DNA from: Brachypterus glaber
Lineage: Eukaryota > Arthropoda > Insecta > Coleoptera > Kateretidae
Length of the DNA stretch: 64,000 nt
Direction: 5' to 3'
Assembly: GCA_958510825.1 (NCBI GenBank)
Contig: OY294046.1
Location: forward strand, 12,685,986-12,749,985
Within the stretch, counting starts at the first letter, position 1; each line of letters starts with the position of its first letter. The position numbers and the translations under genes were made by a program. Shown piece after piece: positions 11,276 to 23,179 of the stretch. The notes below the pieces were generated by a model. It had not been told where the DNA came from and ran no database searches. It saw nothing but the letters and a program-made list of their open reading frames with translations.

Positions 11276-11589
11276 TTGTTTGTAGCTGGATTTTCTATAT
11301 GTATCGAGTGACAAAACATCTGGTGAAGAAATATCTGAATAAAAAAATTAATGCTACAACTGGATCCGCCCCTGTGCACCCTAAGTAAGCACTAGAGACG
11401 CTTACGTTTGAATATAATGAAGAAGAGCATCTTAATTAAAAATAATGCAATTATAAACATTCTCTACAATTATTGTCATTGTTAGCAAACCTAGAGTTTG
11501 TGAATGTTGGACGTGCAAATAATATTACATTAAGCCGCAGTATATGCAGTATTAAACCAAAAAGCCGTATATAAAATCAAAGATAGATA

Positions 11590-12255
11590 TACACGGTGTA
11601 TTTGAAATAGGGTCCAATTCTACATCATAAAATATGACAAAAATTCCTATAAACGTATCTATGTCTAAAAATCGTAAGCCCCTTTGAAAATGGCTAAAAA
11701 ATTTGGTTTTTATTTAATAATCAGACCCCGGATATTTGGTATTGATTACGAGGGACACGCGAATGTTACTTTTTTCAAAAAAACTTTTAAAAATTAATTA
11801 TTATTATTATTATTATTATTAACAAAAAAGAGCAGAGGTCAATGACCTATAATTGCTCATTAAATACAAAAATATATAATCTAATAGCAAAAGGGTTAAT
11901 TTAAAGTAATCTGTGTGCTATATGACTGTCATATCTATTTTTAAAGCTATTCACACTAGTTGCCGAGATAACCTCACTAGGTAAATTGTTCCACACATTA
12001 CAAATCCTGTTTGAATAAAAGTTTTGTCTTATGGTAGTTTTAAAATTTTGTTTTGATATTGTTGACCTCCAACATAATAAGATGGACCTTATTAAGATTA
12101 GTTCACATGCAAAACCTCGTTGCTATATCTCAAAGGGTCCCTGAGTTATTAAATAAAACTGAAATTTTTAGCCAATTTCAAAAGGGCTTTGTTTGGATAT
12201 TATCCCTTAAGACGCATTTTTAGACATATTTTCATAGGAACCCTGTATAAAAAAA
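11590..12255. mobile_element. Inverted-repeat element split by a retrotransposon fragment
   Basis: The flank 11640-11735 (TATGTCTAAAAATCGT, TTGAAAATGGCTAAAAA) reappears inverted at 12123-12240 (TAGCCAATTTCAAAAGG, TTTTTAGACATA), ending CCCTGTATA. Between the arms lies the non-LTR fragment 11800-12105. The simplest reading is a TIR element into which a retrotransposon copied itself; exact outer ends are uncertain. Confidence 0.6.
11800..12105 (-). pseudogene. 3' fragment of a CR1/L2-like non-LTR retrotransposon
   Basis: The minus-strand translation ends NVWNNLPSEVISATSVNSFK, then NRYDSHIAHRLL and a stop (about 11905). This is the typical C-terminus following the reverse transcriptase in CR1/L2-like elements (W-N-x-L-P ... 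S-V-x-x-F-K). A 3' UTR of about 85 nt and an (AAT)n tail (plus-strand ATT repeats at 11802-11820) follow. The catalytic region is missing, so this is a 5'-truncated, dead copy. Confidence 0.8.
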
Positions 12256-12284
12256 TAACTTTTAAGATAATTAAAGTATATATT

Positions 12285-13394
12285 ACACTAGGCAACACGG
12301 TTTCTTGCCCTGATTGAAGTCATATGTTTTTAAACCAATTTTGGGTTGCTGAGACCGAATCTGGCTGGCTTCAGAATGTTTCTATTACCTCAAGTTTCTG
12401 AGAAAAATTAAATAAAAGTGGTAAAACATCATTATTTTAGCCATCTGTTGTTCTAAAATATTTTGTGGGCAAATTTGAATAGGGCGACTCAACATTAGTT
12501 AAAAAAATACACAACTTAGATTATAAAAACTTTAAATTCATAGGTAAAAAAAATAGGGATACTAGGAAAATATATATTAAAAAAAATTGGATCCTGTGAC
12601 ACGGTTGGGGGTCAGGAGATAATTCCTGTAAGGGAACAAGCTAAGTGCCACGTGCTACGTGCTAAAAAAAAGGCAAAAAACATCACTAGGTGGTTAAAAA
12701 TTAACTAGTTACGTAATATGGTCCCTATATAATCAAGTTACATTTTTATGATGTAAAACCATTAAAAAAAAAAACGACAAAAAATTCGCAATATTTTTTT
12801 TTATAAATTATTTTTAAATTAGCATAATTACCAGAACTAAAATTTTAAAAATAATACATGCATGATTTTTTTAAGGTCAAATTTGGATTAAATTGATAAA
12901 AAAAATATATTTTTGCGCTTGGAAAAAAAGTTTACACTGTGTGTTTTAATTTTAATAATTTTTTTTGTTTATTTACCTTTTACCAACAAATTAAGCCAAA
13001 TAAAAAATATTTGTATATATTAATTTTTGTAGACAATTTTATAAGCAACGAATTAAGTCATGAAATTTTTACACAAACTTGATAGTTTTGCCACAAATGA
13101 GCAATTAAGTAAACTGTGTACTTTCATTTTAAGCTTTTTATTTTTTTTTCGCATACTTACTGCAACAGTAGGTCCTTCGCATATGGATTGTTGAGATCCT
13201 CGTATTTTATTTAATATAACCTAAAATTTTCGCAATCCTACTATTTTTTTTTTAAGATTTTGAAAAAATCCGTCATTATTTCCTGCACCTCAAAAATTTG
13301 AGGTGCTGGATTTTTTCTAAGAACAGATTTGGATTCTACGCTCTTGAATTAGTAAGAAAATTTGACTTTCAGATTGCGATTTGTTGCCTAGTGT
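12285..13394. mobile_element. TIR element, ACACTAGGCAACA family, full-length copy
   Basis: The ends are ACACTAGGCAACA (12285-12297) and its exact complement (13382-13394), flanked by TATT on both sides. Much of the internal sequence matches, in reverse, the related copy at 54920-55710 (for example the GTAAACTGTG and TTTGCCACAAA blocks), and the 41835-42068 fragment. No transposase frame is visible. It is likely a non-autonomous DNA transposon of about 1.1 kb. Confidence 0.85.
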
Positions 13395-13475
13395 TATTAC
13401 TATTAAAATAGTCATTAGTGGTTATAGAGAAAAATACACCGCAAAGAAAAAATGCTTTCTATATTTTACAATTTT

Positions 13476-13800
13476 TTCACGGCCCCCGAGGGTGGTTAAG
13501 TTAATTTATTATCAGAATCAGTTTTAGCGACCTTGAAAATCCCAATGTACCGATTTTCACGAAAATAGGGTAAACATTGAAAAATATTGAACCCTCACCG
13601 TGGGGGTGGAGTTATAGATTTAGAAAAATTTTATCATCAGATTCAATTTTAGCGACTAAAAAACACATACGAAAATAAAATCAATTAAAAGTAGTTGCCC
13701 CGTCCTCACCCAATTTGGTAAAAAATCTGTATGAAAATTTTCTAGTCTCTAGCTCAAAGCGTCCTTAAGTTTTCGTGATTATAAAATTTTCCGGACAGAA
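13476..13800. repeat. Interspersed repeat with CCCTCACCGTGGGGGTG units
   Basis: It contains two related units built on a G/C-rich run (CCCCCGAGGGTGG; ACCGTGGGGGTGGAG), then ATCAGATTCAATTTTAGCGAC. A tail about CTCTAGCTCAAAGCGTCCTT and TTTTCGTGATTA follows. The same layout occurs at 41280-41700 and 48925-49275. Non-coding. Confidence 0.65.
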
Positions 13801-13908
13801 CAAAATTCCAACGGAATGTTCACATTGTGCTTAATTCGCGAGATATTTCTACTGGATCGTTTTTAAATGATGGCCCTGTAGTTTCTGATCTACGCTCAAT
13901 TAACTTAC

Positions 13909-14119
13909 CCCTTAATATTGCTCAAATCAACATCATTGGCAAAAAGTGGTTTTTCAGGACGAGTGTTGAAAGCTGGATTCTGATCATTAATCTGTGCATA
14001 TTTTAGGTCTAGAGGAGCCTTGAGTAATTTAGTTAAAAACCAGCGAGGGACAATTATTCCTTTGGAAGATGTGTCATCTTTCATTCCATCCTGCTGATTA
14101 CCGCTTCTTTTTCCATGTG
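13909..14119 (-). CDS. Host gene exon 2 (secreted, prohormone-like protein)
   Basis: On the minus strand the exon follows acceptor TAATTTCAG and ends at donor GTAAGTTA. It is 211 nt: two bases completing an Ala codon begun in exon 1, 69 codons with no stop, and two bases (GG) shared with exon 3. It begins HGKRSGNQQDGMKDD and continues through GIIVPRWFLTKLLKAPLDL and ends DVDLSNIK. The Gly-Lys-Arg directly after the signal peptide is the type of dibasic site used by prohormone convertases, with Gly as potential amide donor. Surrounding sequence is AT-rich transposon DNA, so this balanced-composition open segment stands out. No family recognised. Confidence 0.85.
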
Positions 14120-14166
14120 CTGAAATTAAAGTTAAATATTTTACTTATACACCAAGAAAAAGCAAA

Positions 14167-15361
14167 GGACCTGGCACACAAATAGGGGGGTTCTTTGGCC
14201 AAAGTCAAACTGTGGCCAAATGTGATTTTGTGAGAGATTTTTTGACGTATATTAGGTTAACTTTTACTTTCGTAAATATTAACTTAGGCTGGGTTTATCA
14301 AAGTGCAGCTAAATTTATCTGACACGTAATAACCATAGCAACTCCAACCAAAATCTAGAAATTGCTCTTAACTGAGACTTTTAGATAAGGTTTTAACTGT
14401 ACACTGATAAACTGGGCCTTAGTCATTTTAGGTTTATTATACTCTCTTAATTAAAGAACAGGCAATAGAAATATTATATAAAAGGCTTTATTATTATTTA
14501 CTTATATGTGGTACTAATAAATATTAAAACTTTTGTGAATCCTCCATTACGCGGAAATTTTCCACGTGTTTGCTAATTATATGTGAAAATCTGCATATTT
14601 TCTGTTATATTTTAACTTGATTATATTAAAACATGGTTTGGTATATCTAGAAATATTTAATAACTATTTATTTAAGATTTTCTTCATGTATCATGAATTT
14701 TAAACTGGTGTTAATAATCTGTCATTATATTAGGAGTCAATAAAGCGGTGTAAAAATATTTCCTAGCAACAGGATAGGTAAGATAAAATGTGACAGATAT
14801 GACACCATCAAATGTAGTTTTGAAAAAATATATTAAGAAAATCTAAAATATATAATTATAAAATATTAGTTAATATACCAAACCATGTTTCCATATAATT
14901 AAGTTAAAATATAAGATAAAATATGCAGATTTTTGCACATAATTAGAAAACACGTAGAAAAATTACGTATTGGAAGTTTCAAATTTTTTTTAATATTTAT
15001 TAGCACCACATGTAAGTAAATAATAAAGCCTTTTATATAACATTTTAAAGCCTTTTCTTTAATAATATATTAACATATTGAAGCTACTTATATATTTAAA
15101 ATGGTTCATTACTAATTAATAATTAATAATTAGTTTAAATATTCATTTATTTAAAAATTATTTCTTAATATATAAGAAACTGCCATAATTACCTGGCCAA
15201 AATTAAATTTTTAAAAGCTTTTTTCTCCGAAACTGGTCATTTAATTTGACTGTGATTTTTCTAATTTTATTTTTACCCCCGAAATTACAAAATATCACAA
15301 TTTGAGGCAGTTTGACTGTGGCCCAAGAACCCCCCCCCCCCCTATTTGCGTGGCAGGTTCT
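14167..15361. mobile_element. 1.2-kb foldback element
   Basis: The left end GGACCTGGCACACAAATAGG and the right end CCTATTTGCGTGGCAGGTTC are inverted. The inversion continues inward: 14500-14690 (TGTGGTACTAATAAATATT, CATGGTTTGGTATAT) pairs with 14836-15045 (ATATACCAAACCATG, AATATTTATTAGCACCACA). The centre is near 14760. The outer arms include G/C homopolymers (GGGGGG against a run of 14 C). It lies about 50 bp upstream of exon 2. No coding capacity. Confidence 0.88.
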
Positions 15362-15608
15362 TTGTGGCAAATATAATTTTAATAATCACAATTAAAACGT
15401 ATAACGAAAAAAGAACAAGGGTACAGTTTAATCTTCAGAAATAAAGAAATAAATTGACCTTTTACAACATGTTTGATGCGTTTGGTTGAGAGCTAATTTT
15501 TATTTTATTGGGAGCTTAATTAAGTTTATTATATTTTTTAATCAAAAAAATTTGCAAAAGTTAAGTTAAAGAATAGACTACTCAGTAGAGGCACCTACCT
15601 GAGACACA

Positions 15609-16333
15609 GCTGTGTCCAAAAGTCACGCCCCCCCCCCTTCTTAATTTTTGAACGAGTTGAGATATCGACTTTTTATAATTTAATTTTTATTTTTTAATTT
15701 TAATTTATAATTTATAACATTTAAATAAAAAACTCAATCTATCTTTTTACATATATTTGACATTGTCAGCTCTTAAAATCTGGACAGGGCCCCCGGGGAC
15801 ATGAAGAGACATTTTTTTAATGGAAAGGGGAGTCGTGTTATATATCATTTATTAGCTTATAAAATTCTTAATTCGACTATATATTTTATTAAGGTTTTGA
15901 TTTTTTTAATTTTCTTTGCTAAAAAATGCGATTTTTAATTTTTTTTGTACATTTTTATTTTTTTCAATTAAAATTAGTTTATAATTAACGTTTTTGCAAC
16001 AGGAAACCATTCATTTTTAAAAACTGTTTGATTTTTTAAAAGAAATTTTGACGAAAACCTATTTAAACCTTAAACAAAATGTCTAAAAAATTAAAAAATA
16101 TAATGTAAAATACAGTATTTTATAAAATTTAAAATTATGTATCGTACAACCCCCATTTAATTTAAAAAATATTACCCCCCATGACCCTCTGCCCACATTT
16201 TAATAGCTGAAAATATAAAATATATTCAAAAAGATAGATTAAGTTGTCTTATTTGGGGGTTTAAAATTTAAATTTAAAAAGTCGATATGTCAACTTGTTC
16301 AAAAGTTTTGAACTTTTAGACCGCACGGTATAT
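15609..16333. mobile_element. TIR element with CGGTCNAAAAGT ends, complete copy
   Basis: The left part (TTGAACGAGTTGAGATATCG; ATCTATCTTTTTACATATAT; CCCCCGGGGACATG) is mirrored on the right (CCCCCCATGACCCTCTGCC; AAAAGATAGATTAAG; CGATATGTCAACTTGTTCAA). The right end is TTTTAGACCGCACGG. A relative at 57482-58050 has the left half and centre but lacks the outer right arm. The centre is AT-rich and non-coding. Confidence 0.8.
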
Positions 16334-18065
16334 AAATAGAATGGTAATAATAAAAAACATTGCGAGTATTTGCTTATAATAATTAATAAAAAACTAAGTA
16401 GAAAAAAAAATTTACATATGAAAAGTTAAATTATTAATTAATAAGCTATATAGAGTAAAGAAAGTGAATGTAGAATAGAGTAGGGAATGTGGAATATCTG
16501 GACATTTACAGTTTTTTTCTTTTAAATATAAAACTAAACTCAAAAATATAAAATTAGTATTTTGTTTTCAAGCGAAAGTTTGTGTTGTAAGTTAAACAAA
16601 GTATAATATTTATATTTTAAAAGCAGAAAATTTAAAATATGATATAAAGCATACTAAAACATGCAATAACATGTATAAATACTTTAATTATCTTCTTTGT
16701 TTATAGATTTTTTTATTTTACAATTTTAGTTTTATTATATATTATGAATACTAAAAAGTTATTCCACAACTGCACACTTTTTCTTTAAACCGTCACAAAA
16801 ATAATAGGGTCCAGAAAAGAATGTGGAAATTTTTAAAAAATATGCCCCATACCATATCAAGTCTATGTTATTTGTTTTTTAAATATTCCTTAATAATTAA
16901 TTTTTTTTCTCATAAAATGAATGGGTATTCCACATTCCCCTCCTTTACTCCAATTTAAACGTTTACCAAACGTCCATGATTATACAAACTAAAAATGTAG
17001 ATTGCAACTTTCAGATCACTGAACTTAAATATGTACTCTTTGTAGTAGTTGGTAAGAGGATGCTTCAACCAGAAAACAGTAAAATAATTACCCCTCTGCA
17101 TCAAATACCCCCCATGACCCTCTGCCCACATTTTAATAGCTGAAAATATGAAATATATTCAAAAAGATAGATTAAGTTGTCTTATTTGGGGGTTTAAAAT
17201 TTGAAGTCGATATGTCAACTTGTTCAAAAGTTTTGAACTTTTAGACCGCACGGTATATAAATAGAATGGTAATAATAAAAAACATTGCGAATATTTGCTT
17301 ATAATAATTAATAAAAAACGAAGTAGAAAAAAAAATTACGTATGAAAAGTTAAATTATTAATTAATAAGCTATATAGAGTAAAGACAGTGAATGTGGAAT
17401 AGAGTAGGGAATGTGGAATATCTGGACTTCTGGAGAATCAGCTGCGACATCTAATTACATTTACAGTTTTTTTCTTTTAAATATAAAACTAAACTCAAAA
17501 ATATAAAATTAGTATTTTGTTTTCAAGGGAAAGTTTGTGTTGTAAGTTAAACAAAGTATAATATTTATATTTTAAAAGCAGAAAATTTAAAATATGATAT
17601 AAAGCATACTAAAACATGCAATAACATGTATAAATACTTTAATTATCTTCTTTGTTTATAGATTTTTTTATTTTACAATTTTAGTTTTATTATATATTAT
17701 GAATACTAAAAAGTTATTCCACAACTGCACACTTTTTCTTTAAACCGTCACAAAAATAATAGGGTCCAGAAAAGAATGTGGAAATTTTTAAAAAAATATG
17801 CCCCATACCATATCAAGTCTATGTTATTTGTTTTTTAAATATTCCTTAATAATTAATTTTTTTTTTCTCATAAAATGAATGGGTATTCCACATTCACCTC
17901 CTTTACTCTAATTTAAACGTTTACCAAACGTCCATGATTATACAAACTAAAAATGTAGATTGCGACTTTCAGATCACTGAACTTAAATATGTACTCTTTG
18001 TAGTAGTTGGTAAGAGGATGCTTCAACCAGAAAACAGTAAAATAATTACCCCTCTGCATCAAATA
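16174..18065. repeat. Tandem duplication of about 0.93-0.96 kb
   Basis: Copy A (16174-17107) and copy B (17108-18065) are almost identical, starting at CCCCCCATGACCCTCTGCCC and ending at CCCCTCTGCATCAAATA. Copy B carries an extra 30 bases (TTCTGGAGAATCAGCTGCGA region, about 17428-17457) and small indels. The duplicated unit begins inside the right arm of the TIR element at 15609-16333, and the junction has a short ATACCCCCC microhomology. The unit has no long ORF. Confidence 0.92.
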
Positions 18066-18443
18066 AAAACTACAATTTACATTTTCACACGGAAAAAATC
18101 TAGTCTTCTTTAAAATTGTAAAATAAGGCACAACCATTCTTCTGGTTAGTGTAACCAGAATTCTGTATATGGTAAGGAAGTATGTACTTAAGGTAATATT
18201 TAGTTAAAATTTTTGTTTGCACAAACCAAAAGAATAGTTGTGCATTATTTTACTATTTTTTTGGTTGAAGCAACTAGATTTTTTTGTGCTGTTAAATATA
18301 TTTTATATTGGTACCATATCGCATGGATTTGTAAATACAAGACAAAAAATTATTTTGAGAGTAATACAAAAATGCACTTTTCTTGGTTATTTGTGGGTCT
18401 ATTTCAAATTTTGAAAAGTGTTGGATTGAGAATTAATAAATAT

Positions 18444-18891
18444 GTACAGGGTGCCACTTAACCTTTTAAAGTTGGGGTAGTAACTTAGGGGTGGTTTATT
18501 TGAGGCTTAATTATTTATAAACATATTTTACATTTTGTTTAACCTCGTACTATTCTACTTAATTAAGCATCCCCTAAGTCCAGGACTTGTGTGGGCTAGT
18601 AGTAGAGGGAACCACCGGCTTTAATTGACTTTCGAAAAAATTTATAGGGAGTGTCCGCTTCACTTACGCCTTCGCCAAATTTCAATTATTAACTGAAAAA
18701 GTCAAATCGGCGCCGGTGAGAATCGAACTCACGCTATTTTGGGTAGTAAACTCGTCAAGTACGACGCGGTACTACACCAATCCTCCCATAAAGACATTTT
18801 TAAATTATATAAACATTTTCCGGTCCCACTCGATTATCTCAATCCGTCAATGAGATATTACCTAAATTAAAAAGTCTGGGCCACCCTGTAT
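18444..18891. mobile_element. TIR-flanked segment carrying a tRNA-like sequence
   Basis: TACAGGGTGCCAC at the left is inverted at the right as GGCCACCCTGTATA. Similar CCCTGTAT ends close the elements at 20385-21070 and 11590-12255. The interior includes the tRNA-like sequence and a GC-richer stretch (ACTTGTGTGGGCTAGTAG). The ends are short, so the pairing could be coincidental. Confidence 0.5.
18709..18787 (-). tRNA. tRNA-like sequence or tRNA-derived SINE head
   Basis: On the minus strand there is a box A-like TTGGTGTAGTACCGCG and a perfect box B (GAGTTCGATTCTC) inside a five-pair T stem (GTGAG/CTCAC). The 3' end GGCGCC does not pair well with the 5' GGGAGGA, so the acceptor stem is degenerate and a functional tRNA is unlikely. 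The downstream minus-strand sequence (GCGAAGGCGTAAGTGAAGCG) could be the SINE body. No anticodon is assigned. Confidence 0.5.
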
Positions 18892-19326
18892 ATAGAAGTT
18901 AAAAATCAGGATTATGGCTCAATCTTTTAGATGGTGTTTGGGGCGAGTGCCCATCACCCCCTCCCCAATTCGCATCGCCTCTTATCTATCAAACGCTAGG
19001 TCATCTAGACTTGTATTTCGAAGGGATGGGAGGACGAACTCACGGACTGGCAAATATATTTTTTTCGGTAAGCAATGTATGTAAAAAAAGGTTTTAATAT
19101 TTTTATGTAGGTACCTTCTGAAAAGTAAAACTTAAAAGTCTATAGTCGGTATCTGCAGTAATTATAATTATTCTTGAGCAACAAATAGGAAACTGAAAAC
19201 TTCAATATACAAGTTTCTTTTAAACTTTTTAGCAAGATGTGGGCAATCATGTTTCTATAATGAATATTTTCTATAGGTAAATAAGGATACGTACATATAC
19301 CGTTCTATTAATTTCGTACAACAATA

Positions 19327-19800
19327 GGGAACGTCCAAGTATTACGTAACACAAATTTTGATAATTTTGGACCCTCCCAAAAGTCCAACCTGTAACGCTA
19401 TTTTCCTTTACCATTAACATGGGCGTAACACTCCAAAATGACTTCAAAATAAAAAAAAAAAATGTTTTCAAAAAAAGTTTCTTTTTTCGTAAAACAAAAT
19501 AAATAGAAAAAAAATTTATTTAAAAAAAATTGATTTTACCCTATTTTAGCCCCTTACCCCAATCCGATTTTTACCAAAAACAATTCCAACCTAGATCTTT
19601 GAGTAATCAACCTATGGTCCAAATTTGAAGTCTTTAGCCCGAAGCGTTATTGAGTTATCGTGGTCACGAATTTCCCGGACACACAGACAGACTGACAGAC
19701 AGAATTTTTTTTGACGGAAATCATATTTTTTTGATTAAAAAGTCCAGAAACGTATAAAAAGCAATAAATTTTTGACGAAAATAATATTTTTTGGATTTAA
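19327..19800. repeat. Interspersed repeat beginning GGGAACGTCCAAGTATTACG
   Basis: The left end matches the termini of the MITEs at 53003 and 56976 and the fragment at 40015. The right portion (19555-19800: CCAAATTTGAAGTCTTTAGC, GAGTTATCGTGGTCA, ATTTCCCGGA, CAGACAG) is repeated at 23180-23395 with few changes. No matching inverted right end was seen, so it is a truncated or composite copy. Confidence 0.65.
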
Positions 19801-20384
19801 AAGTCCAAACCTATTATCAACCTACAAGAATTTGACCTGTTTCATATAGTTTGATGCATGGATCTGTGGCTACGGGAAATATATTAGGAATGTGTGTGCA
19901 AGTGAGAGGCCTGTTGTAGGCACGCACGCCTTGTAACGCTTTTGACGGAAAGATGAGAGAGCGAATGATTCCTCCCCCTTTCGTCGGAGACTTTGTTTCA
20001 TGCAGAGAACCATATACCTAGGTAATATATCTACAAATATTTATGATGCTAATTCTCAACCGAATGCAATATAGGGTTAAGTAGGTAAACCTACAATCTT
20101 AAAACATTTATGTTTATATAAAATTTATTTCATTTTAATATATTTTTATTGTTGAATATCTAATAATTTAAATTGTATATATTTTTTAAAGTTTTTTATT
20201 CCGAGAGGAAGATTGTATAAAGTTTTTTTAAATATCTTTGAAGTTTAGATAGGTTATTACAATTTTAGCATTATAAAAGAAGCCAAATAAATTAAATAAA
20301 AATAAATGTATAAATAATATGTCTTTTACATTTCGTAAAGAGCTTTACATTCTTTTGTAAGGTGCAAGTATACAAGTGATATAA
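19801..20384. other. No gene; one GC-richer patch
   Basis: The stretch 19855-20000 is less AT-rich than its surroundings (GTAGGCACGCACGCCTTGTA; CCTCCCCCTTTCGTCGGAGA) but has no open frame with splice sites that I can support. The rest is AT-rich. Confidence 0.4.
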
Positions 20385-21070
20385 TATGATATAGGTGATC
20401 AATAACTGCCATGCCAAATGAGGTGATTCTGCATTCAAAAATATAAAAAAAGTTCCTATAAAGGTTGGTCCGCAAATGAGCCCTAAGGGAGCTACGGCCC
20501 TTTAAAATTGTAATAAAAATAAGGTTTTTAATTAATAACTCTGATACATTTTAAGCTAGAGCGAGGGGCTTTTGCATGTATACTAGTGTTAATAAGGACA
20601 ATACGCTTATGTTATTTTTTTTTTTTTTTGAATTTATCCAGAGGCGTCCCTAGACGGAAAAATGTATTAGGCTTAACACATTTTTGCCCCAAACTTTTTT
20701 ATATGTACTTTTTTGGATTTTTTGTAAAAAATATGGATTCCTTGAGTAAAAATACATAAAAAATGTCCTATAGTGTAACACTGTAGGAGCAACCGTTTTC
20801 AAAAAATAATTAATTAAGAGGAAGTAACATTTTGCGCCACCAAAAACGTTACTTTTTAAAAGGCTATTACTCCTTTAATATTAAATTTAGGTGTTTTGGT
20901 GAGGAATACTTTTTTGCTCAGTTTTAAATGCAGCATTAAAATTGTATTTATGCTTTTTTTCCATTCAATATGTCATCTTCGAAGGGCCGTAGCTCCCTTA
21001 GGGCTCATATTTTTGGATGCAGAATTACCTCTTAAATTTTGGCATGGCAGTTACTGATCACCCTGTATTG
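20385..21070. mobile_element. TIR element flanked by a 16-bp direct repeat
   Basis: The left end (ATAGGTGATCAATAACTGCC) and right end (GGCAGTTACTGATCACCCTG) are inverted, and the inner arms share GGGCCGTAGCTCCCTTAGGG. The flanks carry TATACAAGTRATATAA at 20369-20384 and 21071-21086, differing at one base. A right-end relative occurs at 291-415. Non-coding. Confidence 0.8.
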
Positions 21071-21089
21071 TATACAAGTAATATAACTA

Positions 21090-23179
21090 ATGTTAACAGT
21101 TACTTATAACTCAGAAGGTGTCAAAAATGCGTTTTGATTCAGGGTTTTAATACGGTCTGTTTAGTATTAACAAAAAAGGAAGTGGCTAGATATACGTCCC
21201 ACGTACACCAAGCTAAGTGCACTTCCTGTATTCCTGTATTTTTATTGGCTGAACAAGTCCTGATTATTCTGAAGTAACTTATATATGGTATATACATAAA
21301 AAAGGAACCATTTATGTAACACCTTAGCGCTAACGTATTTCGAGTAAAATTACAATTTAAACATATTTCGCGTTCTGAATAACAAAAATACAAACTAAAA
21401 AATGAGCCAATAAAAAATTAATGTTTCAGGGTAATTTTACATCAGAAACTATAGTTTTTATTCACAAATGCCCACAAATGTAAGTTAGCTTAAAGAAGTT
21501 TCTATAAAAAAATTAAAAACCCTTAAAATATGCTAACCGCATTTATTTTTATATGATATATGAAAATTGCTTATTCCAATAGTTTTCCAGTGATATGCTA
21601 TACAGGGAGATTTAATAAATTTTCAATGCAAAAGAATAATGAACATGTTAGGTGCACGTATAAAATATCCAAAAACAGATGTTTTTCAGTATAACTCAAA
21701 ATTTCTTTCATCGATTTTTTAAATTTTTAGTTTCTTTTATAAGTATTCGATTATAAGTAATTTCTTTTCATCATTTTGCACTTTTTTTTTTCAACAAAAA
21801 CATATTATTCTCATTTGGCCCAAAACTCACCTTTAAAACGATATACTTATTTGGGGAATTTAATTCCGTTTTCGCATTGAACATCGCATAGCTATAAAAA
21901 TATTTTAAGAAATAAGTGGGCGATAGCAGTTTCATTTAATCATATACATTGTCGATGCTTTTTCAATGAGTTGTGCAAATAAAATGGAATTATATAACCA
22001 CAAGATAGAGACGTGGATACTTTTTGTATTTTCATTGGCCGACAATGAATTTGTTTTTCTTGATTTTTTACTTGTTTCTTACTTTTCCTTGAATGCCTAC
22101 TAATAAAATTTTGCCAATTTGCTCATTGACGGACTCAAGTTTTTGAGTTGTTTCTGGTTAACGTTGAGTACAGGTTAGTTGTTTTTTTGTATAACTTATT
22201 TTAACAAAATTATTCTACTAGTGTGAAAAATGTTTAAAAAAAATCCACGGCCTTTTTATTAAAAAAAAAATAAAATAAAATTCTTGAAGTTGACAACTTT
22301 ATTTTTTTAAACTCAATTATTTTAAAAAGTATCTTATATCATTTTATGTAGAATTTTATTTTACATTTAACGAGTGAATAAAAAATATAGCATTCCTTTT
22401 AAAAAATTGAGTTTTTTATGTTTAAAAGTCCAAAAGTTTGAATATTTATTTTGAACGCCCTGTGTAAAATATTTTATTTCTTGCACATAATAAAATTAGA
22501 TCCACGCTTTTAAGACAAGTTTGCAAAAATTTATTAATTTTTGAGAAAAAAATAAAGAAATTGGAGAAAGTTTTATCTTATCACTAAAAATGCATTTTTT
22601 CTCAAAAAAAAATTATATCTCAAAAACTATAAATAATAGACACATATAATATATCAAAATAAAGTCATTTTTATTTAAAATAAGATGGCATAATAAAAAA
22701 AAACATTCAATTAAAAAAAAATAAGTCAGATGTTACCCACCCTAAGAAAGCTATCCTTTATATTTTAAAATATTTTTAAAATGTTTCTTTTTTTAACCAT
22801 CCAACTTTTCCCATTAAAGGTTTTCTCTAAAGTGGATACTTTAATATATATCGACGGAGACACCCTGTATAATGGAATGCTTAGCAGTACCTACATATCT
22901 TCACGGCTTGTTTAATACTAATTTATTATTTTAAATATAATTTCTTTTCTCGATTACTTCTACTTAAATGGACAACTTTTTTTTTATTATTTTTCTTAGA
23001 CCTACAACTAATGAACATACTGCTGACAGCAAAATAATGCTTTTCCCTAGGTTCATTAAAATAAAAAAAAAAATCAAAAAAAAAAAATCAAAATTTTTTT
23101 TTTCCAAAAAAAGTTTCTTTTTACGTAAAACGAAAATAAATTTAAAAAAAAATATATGTTTTTGAAAAAAATTGTTTTT
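21090..23179. other. No gene; AT-rich intronic DNA
   Basis: Only low-complexity A/T tracts and chance ORFs were seen, including an A/T-run ORF at 22968-23165. CCCTGTAT-type termini occur near 21604 and 22866 and could be ends of an old element of about 1.27 kb, but the similarity between them is too short to rely on. Confidence 0.5.

Larger units (their letters stand above)
1937..13908 (-). other. Intron 2 of the host gene, about 12 kb, filled with transposons
   Basis: The donor is GTAAGTTA at 13908-13901 and the acceptor AG is at 1938-1937. The intron splits a Gly codon (GG|A). It contains the mariner-like pair, two hairpin elements, three larger TIR/foldback elements and a retrotransposon fragment, all listed separately. 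No additional exon is needed to keep the frame open between exons 2 and 3. Confidence 0.7.

Noticed and set aside
21601..22875. Possible TIR element bounded by ACAGGG-type ends
   Set aside because: Only about 8-10 bases match and no inner arm similarity was found.
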